From NCBI RefSeq assembly GCF_001677335.1, contig NZ_LZYB01000001.1, positions 310,001 through 374,000 on the forward strand: a DNA stretch of 64,000 bases, given 5' to 3'. The notes under the pieces are model-generated. The model was not told the origin of the DNA. It searched no databases and saw only the letters and a program-made list of their open reading frames with translations. Below, piece after piece: positions 25,424-33,374 of this stretch (the first letter of the stretch is position 1; every line of letters begins with the position of its first letter). The stretch comes from Erythrobacter dokdonensis DSW-74 (lineage in GTDB: Bacteria > Pseudomonadota > Alphaproteobacteria > Sphingomonadales > Sphingomonadaceae). The position numbers and the translations under genes are program-made.

Positions 25424-25921
25424 ATGATGGTTCGCACGACTGCCTCTCGTCTTGTCCTCGCCGCCGCGCTCGCCAGTGCGCTGGCTGCCTGTTCGAGCGA
25501 AACGCCCACCGACGCGCCCACCGCGACCGAAGAGCCGGCAGTGCTCAAGGAGCGGCATGACAATTTCGAGGCGATCGGCGATGCCTTCAAGGCGGTTCGC
25601 GGCGAGTTGGAGAAGGACGCGCCCGATTTTGCTCTGATCGCTGCCAGCGCAACCGACATCAACACCCGCGCGCAGAAGATCGAAGGCCATTTCCCTGCAG
25701 GGACCAGCGTGGATGACGGTTACGACACCGAAGCGCTGGCGACGATCTGGGAAAAGCCCGAGGAGTTCAAGGCTGCTGCCCAGAAGCTGGTCGATGAAAG
25801 CGCCAAGCTGGCGACCATCGCAGGCGAGGGTGACAAGGCGGCAACCGGGGCTCAGGCAATGGCGATGGGCGGTGCCTGCAAGGGCTGCCACGACAACTTC
25901 CGGCTCGACGACGAGAAGTAA
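25424..25921 (+). CDS. cytochrome c' (class II c-type cytochrome), lipoprotein-like
   Basis: A 165-residue exported c-type cytochrome. The signal sequence ends in SALAAC, a lipobox-like site, so the protein may be membrane-anchored. The mature part is a four-helix-bundle type with a single carboxy-terminal haem site GGACKGCHDNFR (Cys152, Cys155, His156), as expected for class II cytochromes. Such proteins bind NO or act in electron transfer. The cytochrome b561-like gene begins six bases downstream, so the pair is probably a membrane electron-transfer unit. AAGGAG precedes the ATG. Confidence 0.88.
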   Translation: MMVRTTASRLVLAAALASALAACSSETPTDAPTATEEPAVLKERHDNFEAIGDAFKAVRGELEKDAPDFALIAASATDINTRAQKIEGHFPAGTSVDDGYDTEALATIWEKPEEFKAAAQKLVDESAKLATIAGEGDKAATGAQAMAMGGACKGCHDNFRLDDEK

Positions 25922-25927
25922 CTCCCG

Positions 25928-26617
25928 ATGAACGAGTCGTCCGGCCAGCCCAGGGCGCTCGCACCCGATGTCCGGGTGTGGGATCCGCTGCTGCGACTCG
26001 CCCACTGGAGTTTTCCGTTGCTGATCGCCGCGATGTGGTGGACGGCGGAAAACTCCAAATGGGCGCTGCACCGCAGGATGGGGCTGGCATTGTTCGGCAT
26101 TCTTGCCCTTCGCGTGCTGTGGGGCTTTCTCGGGCCGGAGACGGCGCGGTTCTCGCAATTCGTCAAAGCGCCGGGCAAGGTTCTCGCCTATCTGCGCGGG
26201 GACCGCAGCGTTGGTCCGCAGATTGGCCACAGTCCGCTGGGCGGCTGGAGCACCATCGCCCTGATCGGGGCGATGATGCTGCAGGTCGGAATGGGTCTGT
26301 TTGCGGGTGATCCCTATGACGGCATGACCGGGCCATTGAACCCGCTGGTCGGGGTCATGACCGCCGACACCATTACCGAACTGCACGAGACGTTCTTCTG
26401 GGTGCTGGTCGCGATGATCGCGTTGCATCTGGCGGCAATCACCTTCTACGCGGTGAAGGGCGATGATCTGCTCAGCCCGATGGTGGGCGGGGCGCGCCCG
26501 CCGATGGCGCAAGTGGCAGGAATTGGCCCTACGCCATGGGCGCGTGCTGCGCTGGCGGTCGGGCTTGCGGCAGGTCTTGCTCTGTGGGTAACCTATGGCG
26601 CGCCGCCGCTGACCTGA
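25928..26617 (+). CDS. cytochrome b561-like membrane protein (Ni-hydrogenase b type)
   Basis: A 229-residue membrane protein of the prokaryotic cytochrome b561 family. About four to five transmembrane helices carry the expected His residues: VWDPLLRLAHWSFPLLIAA, WALHRRMGLALFGILALRV, ELHETFFWVLVAMIALHLAA. It should bind two b haems and pass electrons between the quinone pool and a c-type partner, here most simply the cytochrome c' encoded just before it. A terminator follows. Confidence 0.88.
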   Translation: MNESSGQPRALAPDVRVWDPLLRLAHWSFPLLIAAMWWTAENSKWALHRRMGLALFGILALRVLWGFLGPETARFSQFVKAPGKVLAYLRGDRSVGPQIGHSPLGGWSTIALIGAMMLQVGMGLFAGDPYDGMTGPLNPLVGVMTADTITELHETFFWVLVAMIALHLAAITFYAVKGDDLLSPMVGGARPPMAQVAGIGPTPWARAALAVGLAAGLALWVTYGAPPLT

Positions 26618-26637
26618 GAGCGATTGGCGGGGCACGA

Positions 26638-26674
26638 AAAAGGGGCGCTTCCCGGATCGGGAAGCGCCCCTTTT
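26638..26674. terminator. bidirectional intrinsic terminator
   Basis: Arms 26638-26654 and 26658-26674 (core GGGGCGCTTCCCG / CGGGAAGCGCCCC) with loop GAT, flanked by A-run and T-run, so it can work for both the cytochrome pair and the convergent peroxiredoxin gene. Confidence 0.92.
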
Positions 26675-26695
26675 CGGTTGATTGCGGCTAGCGGA

Positions 26696-27175
26696 TCAGA
26701 GCTGGCCGAGCATATACTCCGCGCTCGACACCTTGAAGTCGCCCGGCTCCTCGACATTGAGGTGCTCGACCACACCATCATTGATCACCATCGAGAAACG
26801 CTGCCCGCGCTTGCCCATGCCGAAGCCCGAGGCATCCATCGTCAGGCCCAGCGCCTCGACGAAATCGCCGTTGCCGTCGGCCAGCATGGTGATGTCGCCG
26901 CTGCCCGCCGATGCATTCCACGCGCTCATCACGAAGGCATCATTGACCGCGGTTCCGACGATTTCATCGACACCCTTGGCCTTGAGGTCGGCAGCCTTCT
27001 CGACAAAGCCCGGCAGGTGCTTGGCCGAACAGGTCGGGGTGAAGGCACCCGGGACCGAAAACAGCGCGACGCGCTTGCCGGCGAAGTAGTCGGAAGCCTT
27101 GACCTGCTCGGGCCCTTCGGCGCCGGCCTTGATCAGCGTGACATCGGGAAGCTTGTCGCCAACGGAGATCGTCAT
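26696..27175 (-). CDS. peroxiredoxin (Prx5 family)
   Basis: A 159-residue thiol peroxidase reducing peroxides at the expense of glutathione or thioredoxin. The peroxidatic Cys49 is in FSVPGAFTPTCSAKHLPGF, the Prx5 signature; the later GDITMLADGNGDFVEALGL and GMGKRGQRFSMVINDG segments also fit, and I see no resolving Cys further on. I use the ATG at 27175; an ATG four codons upstream (27187) sits directly against AAGG and is less likely. It is divergent from ahcY. Confidence 0.9.
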   Translation of the reverse strand: MTISVGDKLPDVTLIKAGAEGPEQVKASDYFAGKRVALFSVPGAFTPTCSAKHLPGFVEKAADLKAKGVDEIVGTAVNDAFVMSAWNASAGSGDITMLADGNGDFVEALGLTMDASGFGMGKRGQRFSMVINDGVVEHLNVEEPGDFKVSSAEYMLGQL

Positions 27176-27215
27176 GTGCTTGCTCATCCTTGCATGAGGG
27201 GGAAAACCGGGCCGT

Positions 27216-27243
27216 CGTATAGCGCTTCCCGCGCCACGGGCAA
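27216..27243 (-). promoter_or_regulatory. predicted peroxiredoxin promoter
   Basis: Minus-strand TTGCCC (27243-27238) and TATACG (27221-27216) with a 16-base spacer, about 40 bases before the start codon. Confidence 0.4.
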
Positions 27244-27252
27244 CAAATAGAC

Positions 27253-27272
27253 ATATAAAGATAAGTTTATAT
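27253..27272. promoter_or_regulatory. operator-like inverted repeat upstream of ahcY
   Basis: ATATAAA-GATAAG-TTTATAT, perfect seven-base arms with a six-base centre, in the divergent peroxiredoxin/ahcY region. Its form resembles the ATAAAGAT-type palindromes described for ArsR-family SahR regulators that control methionine-cycle genes and respond to S-adenosylhomocysteine, the substrate of AhcY. The regulator gene is not in the window. Confidence 0.5.
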
Positions 27273-27354
27273 TTGCCTCCCGAGCGGCGCGCGGCTAGGG
27301 GCTGGCGGCAGGATTACACCCCCATTGCGTGCGCTTGACGCAGGAGACAGACAC

Positions 27355-28773
27355 ATGGCCACTCTCGCCCCGACCCAGGAATATGTCATCAAGGACATCG
27401 CGCTCGCCGATTTCGGCCGCGACGAGATCCGCATCGCCGAAACCGAGATGCCCGGCCTGATGGCGCTGCGCGAGGAATATGGCGCGTCCCAGCCCCTGAA
27501 GGGCGCCCGCATCACCGGTAGCCTGCACATGACCATCCAGACCGCCGTCCTGATCGAGACGCTGGTGGCTCTGGGTGCCGAAGTGCGCTGGGCGACCTGC
27601 AACATCTTCTCGACCCAGGACCATGCCGCAGCCGCGATCGCCGCACGCGGGATCCCCGTTTTCGCCATCAAGGGCGAGACGCTGGCCGATTACTGGGACT
27701 ATGTAGGCCGCATCTTCGATTGGTCCTCCGAGGCCGATCCCGACCTCACCGCCAACATGATCCTCGACGATGGCGGCGATGCCACCATGTTCGCCCTGTG
27801 GGGTGCGCGGATCGAGGCGGGCGAGGAAATGGGCGAGCCCACCAATGCGGAAGAAATCGAGTTCCAGCGCGCGCTCAAGGCCTTTGTCGCCGCCAAGCCC
27901 GGCTACCTCACCAAGACGGTGAAGGCGATCAAGGGCGTCTCGGAGGAGACCACCACCGGCGTGATGCGCCTCTATCAGATCGCCAAGCAGGGCAAGCTGC
28001 CGTTCCCCGCGATCAACGTGAACGATTCGGTCACCAAGTCGAAGTTCGACAACCTTTACGGCTGCAAGGAATCGCTGGTCGACGCGATCCGCCGCGCGAC
28101 CGACGTGATGCTGGCCGGCAAGGTCGCCTGCGTCGCGGGCTATGGCGATGTGGGCAAGGGTTCGGCTGCCAGCCTTCGTGATGGCGGTGCCCGCGTGATG
28201 GTGACCGAGATCGATCCCATCTGCGCCCTTCAGGCCGCAATGGACGGCTTCGAGGTCGTGACCATGGAGGACGCCGTCAAGCGCGCCGACATCTTCGTGA
28301 CCGCTACCGGCAACGAGGACGTCATTACCGCCGAGCACATGATGAACATGAAGCCGATGGCGATCGTGTGCAACATCGGCCACTTCGACAGCGAGATCCA
28401 GATTTCGGCCCTTTCCAACTACGACTGGAAGGAAATCAAGGAAGGCACCGACCTCGTCACCTTCCCCGATGGCAAGTCCATCCTGATCCTCGCCAAGGGC
28501 CGCCTGGTAAACCTCGGCTGCGCGACCGGCCACCCGAGCTTCGTGATGAGCGCGAGCTTCACCAACCAGACGCTGGCCCAGATCGAGCTGTTCACCAAGG
28601 CTGACGAATACGAGAACGACGTTTACGTCCTGCCCAAGCACCTCGATGAAAAGGTTGCCGCGCTGCATCTTGAAAAGCTCGGGGTGAAGCTCACCCAGCT
28701 TTCGCAGAAGCAGGCGAGCTATATCGGCGTGCCGCAGGCAGGGCCGTTCAAGCCCGATCACTACCGCTACTGA
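27355..28773 (+). CDS. ahcY: adenosylhomocysteinase
   Basis: A 472-residue NAD-dependent enzyme that splits S-adenosylhomocysteine into adenosine and homocysteine, keeping methyltransferases active. Motifs: [30 protein letters not shown], the NAD-binding [26 protein letters not shown] and the carboxy-terminal KPDHYRY with the conserved Lys/Tyr reaching into the partner subunit. Start: ATG after AGGAGA. A small hairpin TGCGT...ACGCA lies just before the ribosome site. An operator-like palindrome lies 83 bases upstream. Confidence 0.97.
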   Translation: MATLAPTQEYVIKDIALADFGRDEIRIAETEMPGLMALREEYGASQPLKGARITGSLHMTIQTAVLIETLVALGAEVRWATCNIFSTQDHAAAAIAARGIPVFAIKGETLADYWDYVGRIFDWSSEADPDLTANMILDDGGDATMFALWGARIEAGEEMGEPTNAEEIEFQRALKAFVAAKPGYLTKTVKAIKGVSEETTTGVMRLYQIAKQGKLPFPAINVNDSVTKSKFDNLYGCKESLVDAIRRATDVMLAGKVACVAGYGDVGKGSAASLRDGGARVMVTEIDPICALQAAMDGFEVVTMEDAVKRADIFVTATGNEDVITAEHMMNMKPMAIVCNIGHFDSEIQISALSNYDWKEIKEGTDLVTFPDGKSILILAKGRLVNLGCATGHPSFVMSASFTNQTLAQIELFTKADEYENDVYVLPKHLDEKVAALHLEKLGVKLTQLSQKQASYIGVPQAGPFKPDHYRY

Positions 28774-28853
28774 TCGGCCCCGGTGAGCGGGGTTGTGGCT
28801 TCAACAGCTTAACCCCGTTGCACTGACGCATCAGCGCGCATAGCTGGTGAGAG

Positions 28854-31214
28854 ATGGATGTCTCGCCGCTCTCGCTTGTGCTGATCGCGCTGGTGCTCGC
28901 TGCCTGGGTGGCGGGCGCTGCGCTGGTCATCCTGCGAGCAAGCGCGGGCAAGAAGCGCGCCAAGGCGCTCAAAACCAGTGTCCGGCGGATGCAGACGCTG
29001 CTGGATGTCGCACCGGCAGTGCCGCTTCTGGTCCGGGTCGATGGACGGATCGAGGCACCCGACCGGCTTGCCCGCTTGCTCGGCTTCAAGACAGTGCCGA
29101 ACTACCTGAGCGAGCTCGCCGCTGTCGAGGGTGATCCACAGTCCGGGGGTTTTGCGCCGGACCAGCTGGAGCAACTCTGGGGCAATATCCAGACCACCCA
29201 GAAGAGCGCCGCGCCTTTCCGGATGGCACTCAATCCGCCCGGATCAGGGCGCAGTCTTGCGCTTTACGGCACGCTTGCCGATCCTCAGGTCTCCCCGGCT
29301 GGCGCGGCTCTGGTATGGGTGTTCGACTTCACCGAGAGCCACGCTGAAATGGCCCGCCTGCGGGCCGCTGCCGCACGTGCCACCGGCGATTTTGCCGCGC
29401 TGGTCGGCCTTATCGAGGCTGCCCCCATGCCGATGTGGTTCCGCGGCAGCGACCTTTCGCTCCAGCTGGTGAACCAGGCCTATGTCGATGCTGTCGGGGC
29501 AAGCAATGCGGCCGAGGTGGTGCAGGGACAGATCGAGCTGCTCGAACCTGAAGACGGCCGCACCCCGGCAGAGATTGCGGGCGATACGCTCCAGAGCCAG
29601 GAAAAGTCCGAACGCCCGGTTGCGGCTACCATTCACGGCGCGCGGCGCACATTGCGGGTCTCGGACCTGCCGCTCGGCCAGGAAGGCGTGGCAGGCTATG
29701 CCATCGACATCGAGGAACAGCAGCAGGTCGCGCGCGAATTCCGTGCCTTCCGCGAGGCCCAGCGCACGCTGCTCGACCAGCTCTCGGTCGGGGTGGCGCA
29801 GTTCGATGCCGAGGAACGGCTGGTGTTTGCAAACCGTCCCTTCCGTCGCCTTTTCTCGCTGACTGACGAGACGATCGCCGCGCACACGCCGTTCGAGCGT
29901 TTTCTGGCGGAGGCGCGCGAGCGCGGACGGACGCCGGAAGTGCGCGACTTTCCCGAGTGGCGCCGCGAGCGTGCGGGCTGGTTCGAGGCGCGGGCGACGC
30001 TGGAAGAGGCCTGGCCGCTCCCGGGCGGCACGCATCTCAGGATTGTTGCACAGCCGCTCCCTGATGGCGGACTCGTCCTGATTGCCGAGGACCGTACCGA
30101 GCAGCTCGCGCTCTCCGCTGTGCGCGATACCCTGCTGCGCACCCGTACCGCCACGCTCGATAGCCTGTTCGAGGCGCTGGCGATCTTCGCGCCCGATGGA
30201 TCGGTGCAGCTGTGGAACCGCAGTTTTGCAGGCACCTGGGGGCTTACTCCCGAACTGCTCGACGCCCATCCCAGCGCCGATGAGCTGCTTGGTGCGATCG
30301 GGCGTAACCTGGTGAACCCCGAAGAGGTGGCTCTGATCGGTGCGGCGGTGCGTGCGGCGACGCTCGACCGGCGCGAAAAGGGCGGGCAGGTGGAACTCGC
30401 CGACGGGCGCACCCTGCGTTTTGCCGGTGTGCCGCTGCCCGACGGCAACGGCCTTCTCACCGTGCTCGACATCACGGCCTCGCAAAAGGCCGAGCAAGCC
30501 TTGCGCGAGCGTGCCGAAGCGCTGGAGGAGGCCGATGCGGTCAAGGCGAAGTTCCTCGCCAACATGTCGTACGAATTCCGTACCCCGCTAACCACGATCG
30601 GCGGCTATGCCGAACTGCTCAAGGCGGGCGTGGCGAGCGATCCCGAGGCTGCAGGCGAATATGTCGATGCCATCCTCAGCGCGGTCGAACGCCTGACCGA
30701 GCAGGTCGAGAACGTGCTGGACCTGTCGCAAAGCGAGGCGGGCCTGCTGCCGATCCGCAAGGAGCGCCTCGACTTGCTCGAATTCCTGACGAAGCTGGTG
30801 CGCGAACGCGAGCAGGCGATCATCGCGGCGGGTCTCAGCCTCGACCTCAAGGGCCGTCGCGGGCGGATCGTCGACGGCGATCCACGCCAGCTTGGTCGTG
30901 CACTGGGCAATCTTGTCGACAACGCGATTGCCGGCACTCCCGATGGCGGTCGGATTATTATCGAGATCAGGAGAGCACCGGAAGGGGCGGACTGGGGCAT
31001 GGAAATCAGTATTGCCGACAATGGGCGCGGCATGACCTCGAACGAGTTGTCACGCGCCCTTGGCGGATTGGCCGCCGGCAAAGACGGAACGCCGGAACGC
31101 CGGACCGGACTGGGTATCCCGCTCGCCCGCCAACTGATCGAAGCGCATGACGGCACGCTGGAAATTGCCAGCCGCAAGGGCGCCGGTACCACCGCGACGA
31201 TCCGTCTACCGTGA
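28854..31214 (+). CDS. divL: DivL-type pseudo-histidine kinase (PAS domains, Tyr in the H-box)
   Basis: A 786-residue membrane-anchored PAS-kinase. One transmembrane helix (LSLVLIALVLAAWVAGAALV), then about three PAS-like domains (roughly residues 185-290, 305-420, 430-540), a dimerisation helix pair and a HATPase domain with N-box ALGNLVDNAI, IADNGRGM and TGLGIPLARQL. The H-box reads ANMSYEFRTPLTTIGGY: Tyr573 stands where kinases have the phospho-acceptor His. This is the hallmark of DivL, which in Caulobacter reads the state of DivK and controls the CckA-ChpT-CtrA cell-cycle relay. Neighbours ahcY and tsaE also match my memory of this locus in other alphaproteobacteria. Confidence 0.8.
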   Translation: MDVSPLSLVLIALVLAAWVAGAALVILRASAGKKRAKALKTSVRRMQTLLDVAPAVPLLVRVDGRIEAPDRLARLLGFKTVPNYLSELAAVEGDPQSGGFAPDQLEQLWGNIQTTQKSAAPFRMALNPPGSGRSLALYGTLADPQVSPAGAALVWVFDFTESHAEMARLRAAAARATGDFAALVGLIEAAPMPMWFRGSDLSLQLVNQAYVDAVGASNAAEVVQGQIELLEPEDGRTPAEIAGDTLQSQEKSERPVAATIHGARRTLRVSDLPLGQEGVAGYAIDIEEQQQVAREFRAFREAQRTLLDQLSVGVAQFDAEERLVFANRPFRRLFSLTDETIAAHTPFERFLAEARERGRTPEVRDFPEWRRERAGWFEARATLEEAWPLPGGTHLRIVAQPLPDGGLVLIAEDRTEQLALSAVRDTLLRTRTATLDSLFEALAIFAPDGSVQLWNRSFAGTWGLTPELLDAHPSADELLGAIGRNLVNPEEVALIGAAVRAATLDRREKGGQVELADGRTLRFAGVPLPDGNGLLTVLDITASQKAEQALRERAEALEEADAVKAKFLANMSYEFRTPLTTIGGYAELLKAGVASDPEAAGEYVDAILSAVERLTEQVENVLDLSQSEAGLLPIRKERLDLLEFLTKLVREREQAIIAAGLSLDLKGRRGRIVDGDPRQLGRALGNLVDNAIAGTPDGGRIIIEIRRAPEGADWGMEISIADNGRGMTSNELSRALGGLAAGKDGTPERRTGLGIPLARQLIEAHDGTLEIASRKGAGTTATIRLP

Positions 31215-31675
31215 GCAGCACGCGCGAGACCTTGCCCGATCTGGCGGCGATGGCCGCGTATGGCGCGCGTATTGCCCGCCGGCTGCGACCGGGCGATGTG
31301 GTCGCGCTCGAAGGCGGGCTGGGTGCGGGCAAGACCACGCTCGCCCGCGCGATCCTTGCCGCGCTCGGCCATCGGGGCGAGGTTCCTTCGCCGACTTTCA
31401 CCATCATCGAGACCTATGATGCGCCGCCGCTGAGGCTGCCGGTGGTCCATGCCGATTTCTATCGGCTCGAAAGCCCTTCGGAGCTGCTGGAAATCGGGCT
31501 CGACGACTATCGCGAAGGGGCAGCGCTGCTGGCCGAATGGCCCGATCATGCAGGGGGCTTCGATCAAGAACCGGGGTGCCTTGCCATCACGCTCGAACCG
31601 GCCGGAGAAAGCGGGGAAGGGGGGCGGATTGCGATTGCCCGCGCTGGGCAGGATTGGGTAGGGCGGATGCCATGA
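31211..31675 (+). CDS. tsaE: tRNA threonylcarbamoyladenosine biosynthesis ATPase TsaE
   Basis: A 154-residue ATPase needed with TsaB and TsaD to make the t6A modification at position 37 of ANN-decoding tRNAs. Walker A is EGGLGAGKTTLARAIL; other family motifs are GEVPSPTFTIIETY, VVHADFYRLESPSELLEIGLDD and LAEWPDH. The GTG start overlaps the divL stop (GTGA) and the stop overlaps the next start (ATGA). Confidence 0.95.
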   Translation: MSSTRETLPDLAAMAAYGARIARRLRPGDVVALEGGLGAGKTTLARAILAALGHRGEVPSPTFTIIETYDAPPLRLPVVHADFYRLESPSELLEIGLDDYREGAALLAEWPDHAGGFDQEPGCLAITLEPAGESGEGGRIAIARAGQDWVGRMP

Positions 31676-32658
31676 ATCAGCTGCCGGAGGGTCTCGCCGA
31701 ATTTGTCGCCCGCTCGGGCTGGGCCGGTGCGCAGATCGAGCCGCTGCCGGGCGATGCCTCGTTCCGGCGTTATTTCCGGCTGCGGCGTACCGGTGGCGAG
31801 AGCGCCATGCTGATGCACGCGCCGCCGCCGCACGAAGACCCCTCGCCGTTCCTGCATGTAGCGGGTTGGCTCAATGGCAACGGGATGCGGGCACCTGCCA
31901 TCCTTGCTGCCGAGCCTGAGGCAGGCTGGGTGCTGACCGAGGATTTCGGCAATGACCGGATGCGCGACTGGCTCGACCTGAACCCGGCGGACGAGCGCGC
32001 GGCCTATGAAGCCGCGGTGGAGGCGCTGGTTGCGCTTCACCGCCTGCCGCCCGGTCCCTTCGCGCCCTATGACATGGCGGTCTATGCGCGCGAAGCGGCG
32101 CTGTTCACTGAATGGTATTGCCCCGCGCAAGGCCTCGATGTCGATGCCGCGGCCTATGCGGCGGCGTGGGAAGAAGTGCTTGCCCCGCTGTTGGAACGCC
32201 AGAGCCCCGGCGTCACAGTGCTGCGCGATTATCACGCCGAAAACATCATGCTGCTGGATGGCAAGGCTGACGCTCCGCAAGGGCTGATCGATTTCCAGGA
32301 CGCGCTGGTAGGGCACCCGGCCTATGACCTTGTCTCGCTGCTGCAGGATGCAAGGCGCGACGTTGCGGAGGACCTCGAGACTGCGATGCTGCTCCATTAC
32401 GCGCAGCATGCCGGCGTAGCGGATGAGGATTTCCTGGCCGATTACGCCCGGCTCGGCGCGCAGAGAAACGCCAAGATCGTCGGAATCTTTACGCGTCTGA
32501 ACGCGCGCGACGGCAAGCCGAAATATCTCTCCATGATTCCGCGCGTCTGGGCGGCACTCGAACGTGATCTGGCGCATCCGGCGCTCGGCCCGGTTGCGGA
32601 CTGGTTCGATGCCAATATCCCGGCCAGCCTGCGGTTCGCCCACGGAGCCTTTGGATGA
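31672..32658 (+). CDS. amgK: N-acetylmuramate/N-acetylglucosamine 1-kinase (AmgK-like phosphotransferase)
   Basis: A 328-residue aminoglycoside-phosphotransferase-fold sugar kinase. The substrate-ATP elements are present: GDASFRRYFRL near the start, catalytic loop VLRDYHAENIMLL, and metal-binding LIDFQDALVGHPAYDLVSL. AmgK phosphorylates recovered MurNAc or GlcNAc at the anomeric position for direct return to UDP-MurNAc, bypassing de novo synthesis. The next gene is a MurU-type nucleotidyltransferase, the known partner, and the two overlap by four bases, which supports the assignment. Confidence 0.88.
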   Translation: MNQLPEGLAEFVARSGWAGAQIEPLPGDASFRRYFRLRRTGGESAMLMHAPPPHEDPSPFLHVAGWLNGNGMRAPAILAAEPEAGWVLTEDFGNDRMRDWLDLNPADERAAYEAAVEALVALHRLPPGPFAPYDMAVYAREAALFTEWYCPAQGLDVDAAAYAAAWEEVLAPLLERQSPGVTVLRDYHAENIMLLDGKADAPQGLIDFQDALVGHPAYDLVSLLQDARRDVAEDLETAMLLHYAQHAGVADEDFLADYARLGAQRNAKIVGIFTRLNARDGKPKYLSMIPRVWAALERDLAHPALGPVADWFDANIPASLRFAHGAFG

Positions 32659-33374
32659 GCGGCGCGCTCGTCTCCGACACCGCGATGGTCCTCGCTGCCG
32701 GGCTGGGCAAGCGGATGCGGCCGCTGACTGCAAGCCAGCCCAAGCCGATGGTGCGTGTCGCGGGCAAGCCGCTGATCGATCATGCGCTCGACCGGCTCAA
32801 GGAAGCCGGCGTTGCCAGGGCGGTGGTGAACGTCCACTATCTCGCCGATGCGCTCGAGGCGCATGTAACAGCGCGCAAGACTCCGCAGGTGACGATCTCT
32901 GACGAGCGCGCGCTGCTGCTCGAAACCGGCGGGGGCATGATCAAGGCGCTGCCCGGCCTGCCCGATCCCTTCTTCGCCCTGAACGCCGACAACATCTGGC
33001 TCGACGGGCCGAACAACGCCTTTGCCGATCTGTCACGGCGCTGGGACCCGGACCAGATGGACGCGCTGCTGCTGGTGGTGCCGCATGCGCGGGCGGCCAA
33101 TTTTTCGGGGCCGGGCGATTTCCATATGGATCCGCTAGGCAAGCTGGCGCGCCGCCGCGACGGGCGGATCGCACCCTTCATCTATACCGGTATCCAGCTT
33201 GTCTCGCACCGCTTGCTGCGCGATGCGCCGAAAGGACCATTTTCCACCAACATCCTGTGGAACCGTGCGATTGACGAAGGGCGGCTTTTTGGCCTGTCCT
33301 TCGGCGGGCTGTGGTTCGAGGTCGGCACGCCGCAGGCGATCCGTCCGACCGAGGAGGCCTTGCAGCGTGGCTGA
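32655..33374 (+). CDS. murU: N-acetylmuramate-1-phosphate uridylyltransferase (MurU-like)
   Basis: A 239-residue sugar-1-phosphate nucleotidyltransferase. The nucleotide-binding signature is LAAGLGKRMRPLTASQPKPM; NVHYLADALEAH, ETGGGMIKALP and FALNADNIWLDG follow, with IYTGIQLVSHRLL near the end. It should join MurNAc-1-phosphate and UTP to UDP-MurNAc after AmgK, completing cell-wall recycling that also confers fosfomycin tolerance in organisms having it. Start overlaps the amgK stop (ATGA). Confidence 0.9.
   Translation: MSGALVSDTAMVLAAGLGKRMRPLTASQPKPMVRVAGKPLIDHALDRLKEAGVARAVVNVHYLADALEAHVTARKTPQVTISDERALLLETGGGMIKALPGLPDPFFALNADNIWLDGPNNAFADLSRRWDPDQMDALLLVVPHARAANFSGPGDFHMDPLGKLARRRDGRIAPFIYTGIQLVSHRLLRDAPKGPFSTNILWNRAIDEGRLFGLSFGGLWFEVGTPQAIRPTEEALQRG

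Noticed and set aside
27273..27354. S-adenosylhomocysteine riboswitch before ahcY
   Set aside because: The conserved GAGGAGCGCUGC-type core and paired elements are not visible; only a short hairpin near the ribosome site is present.
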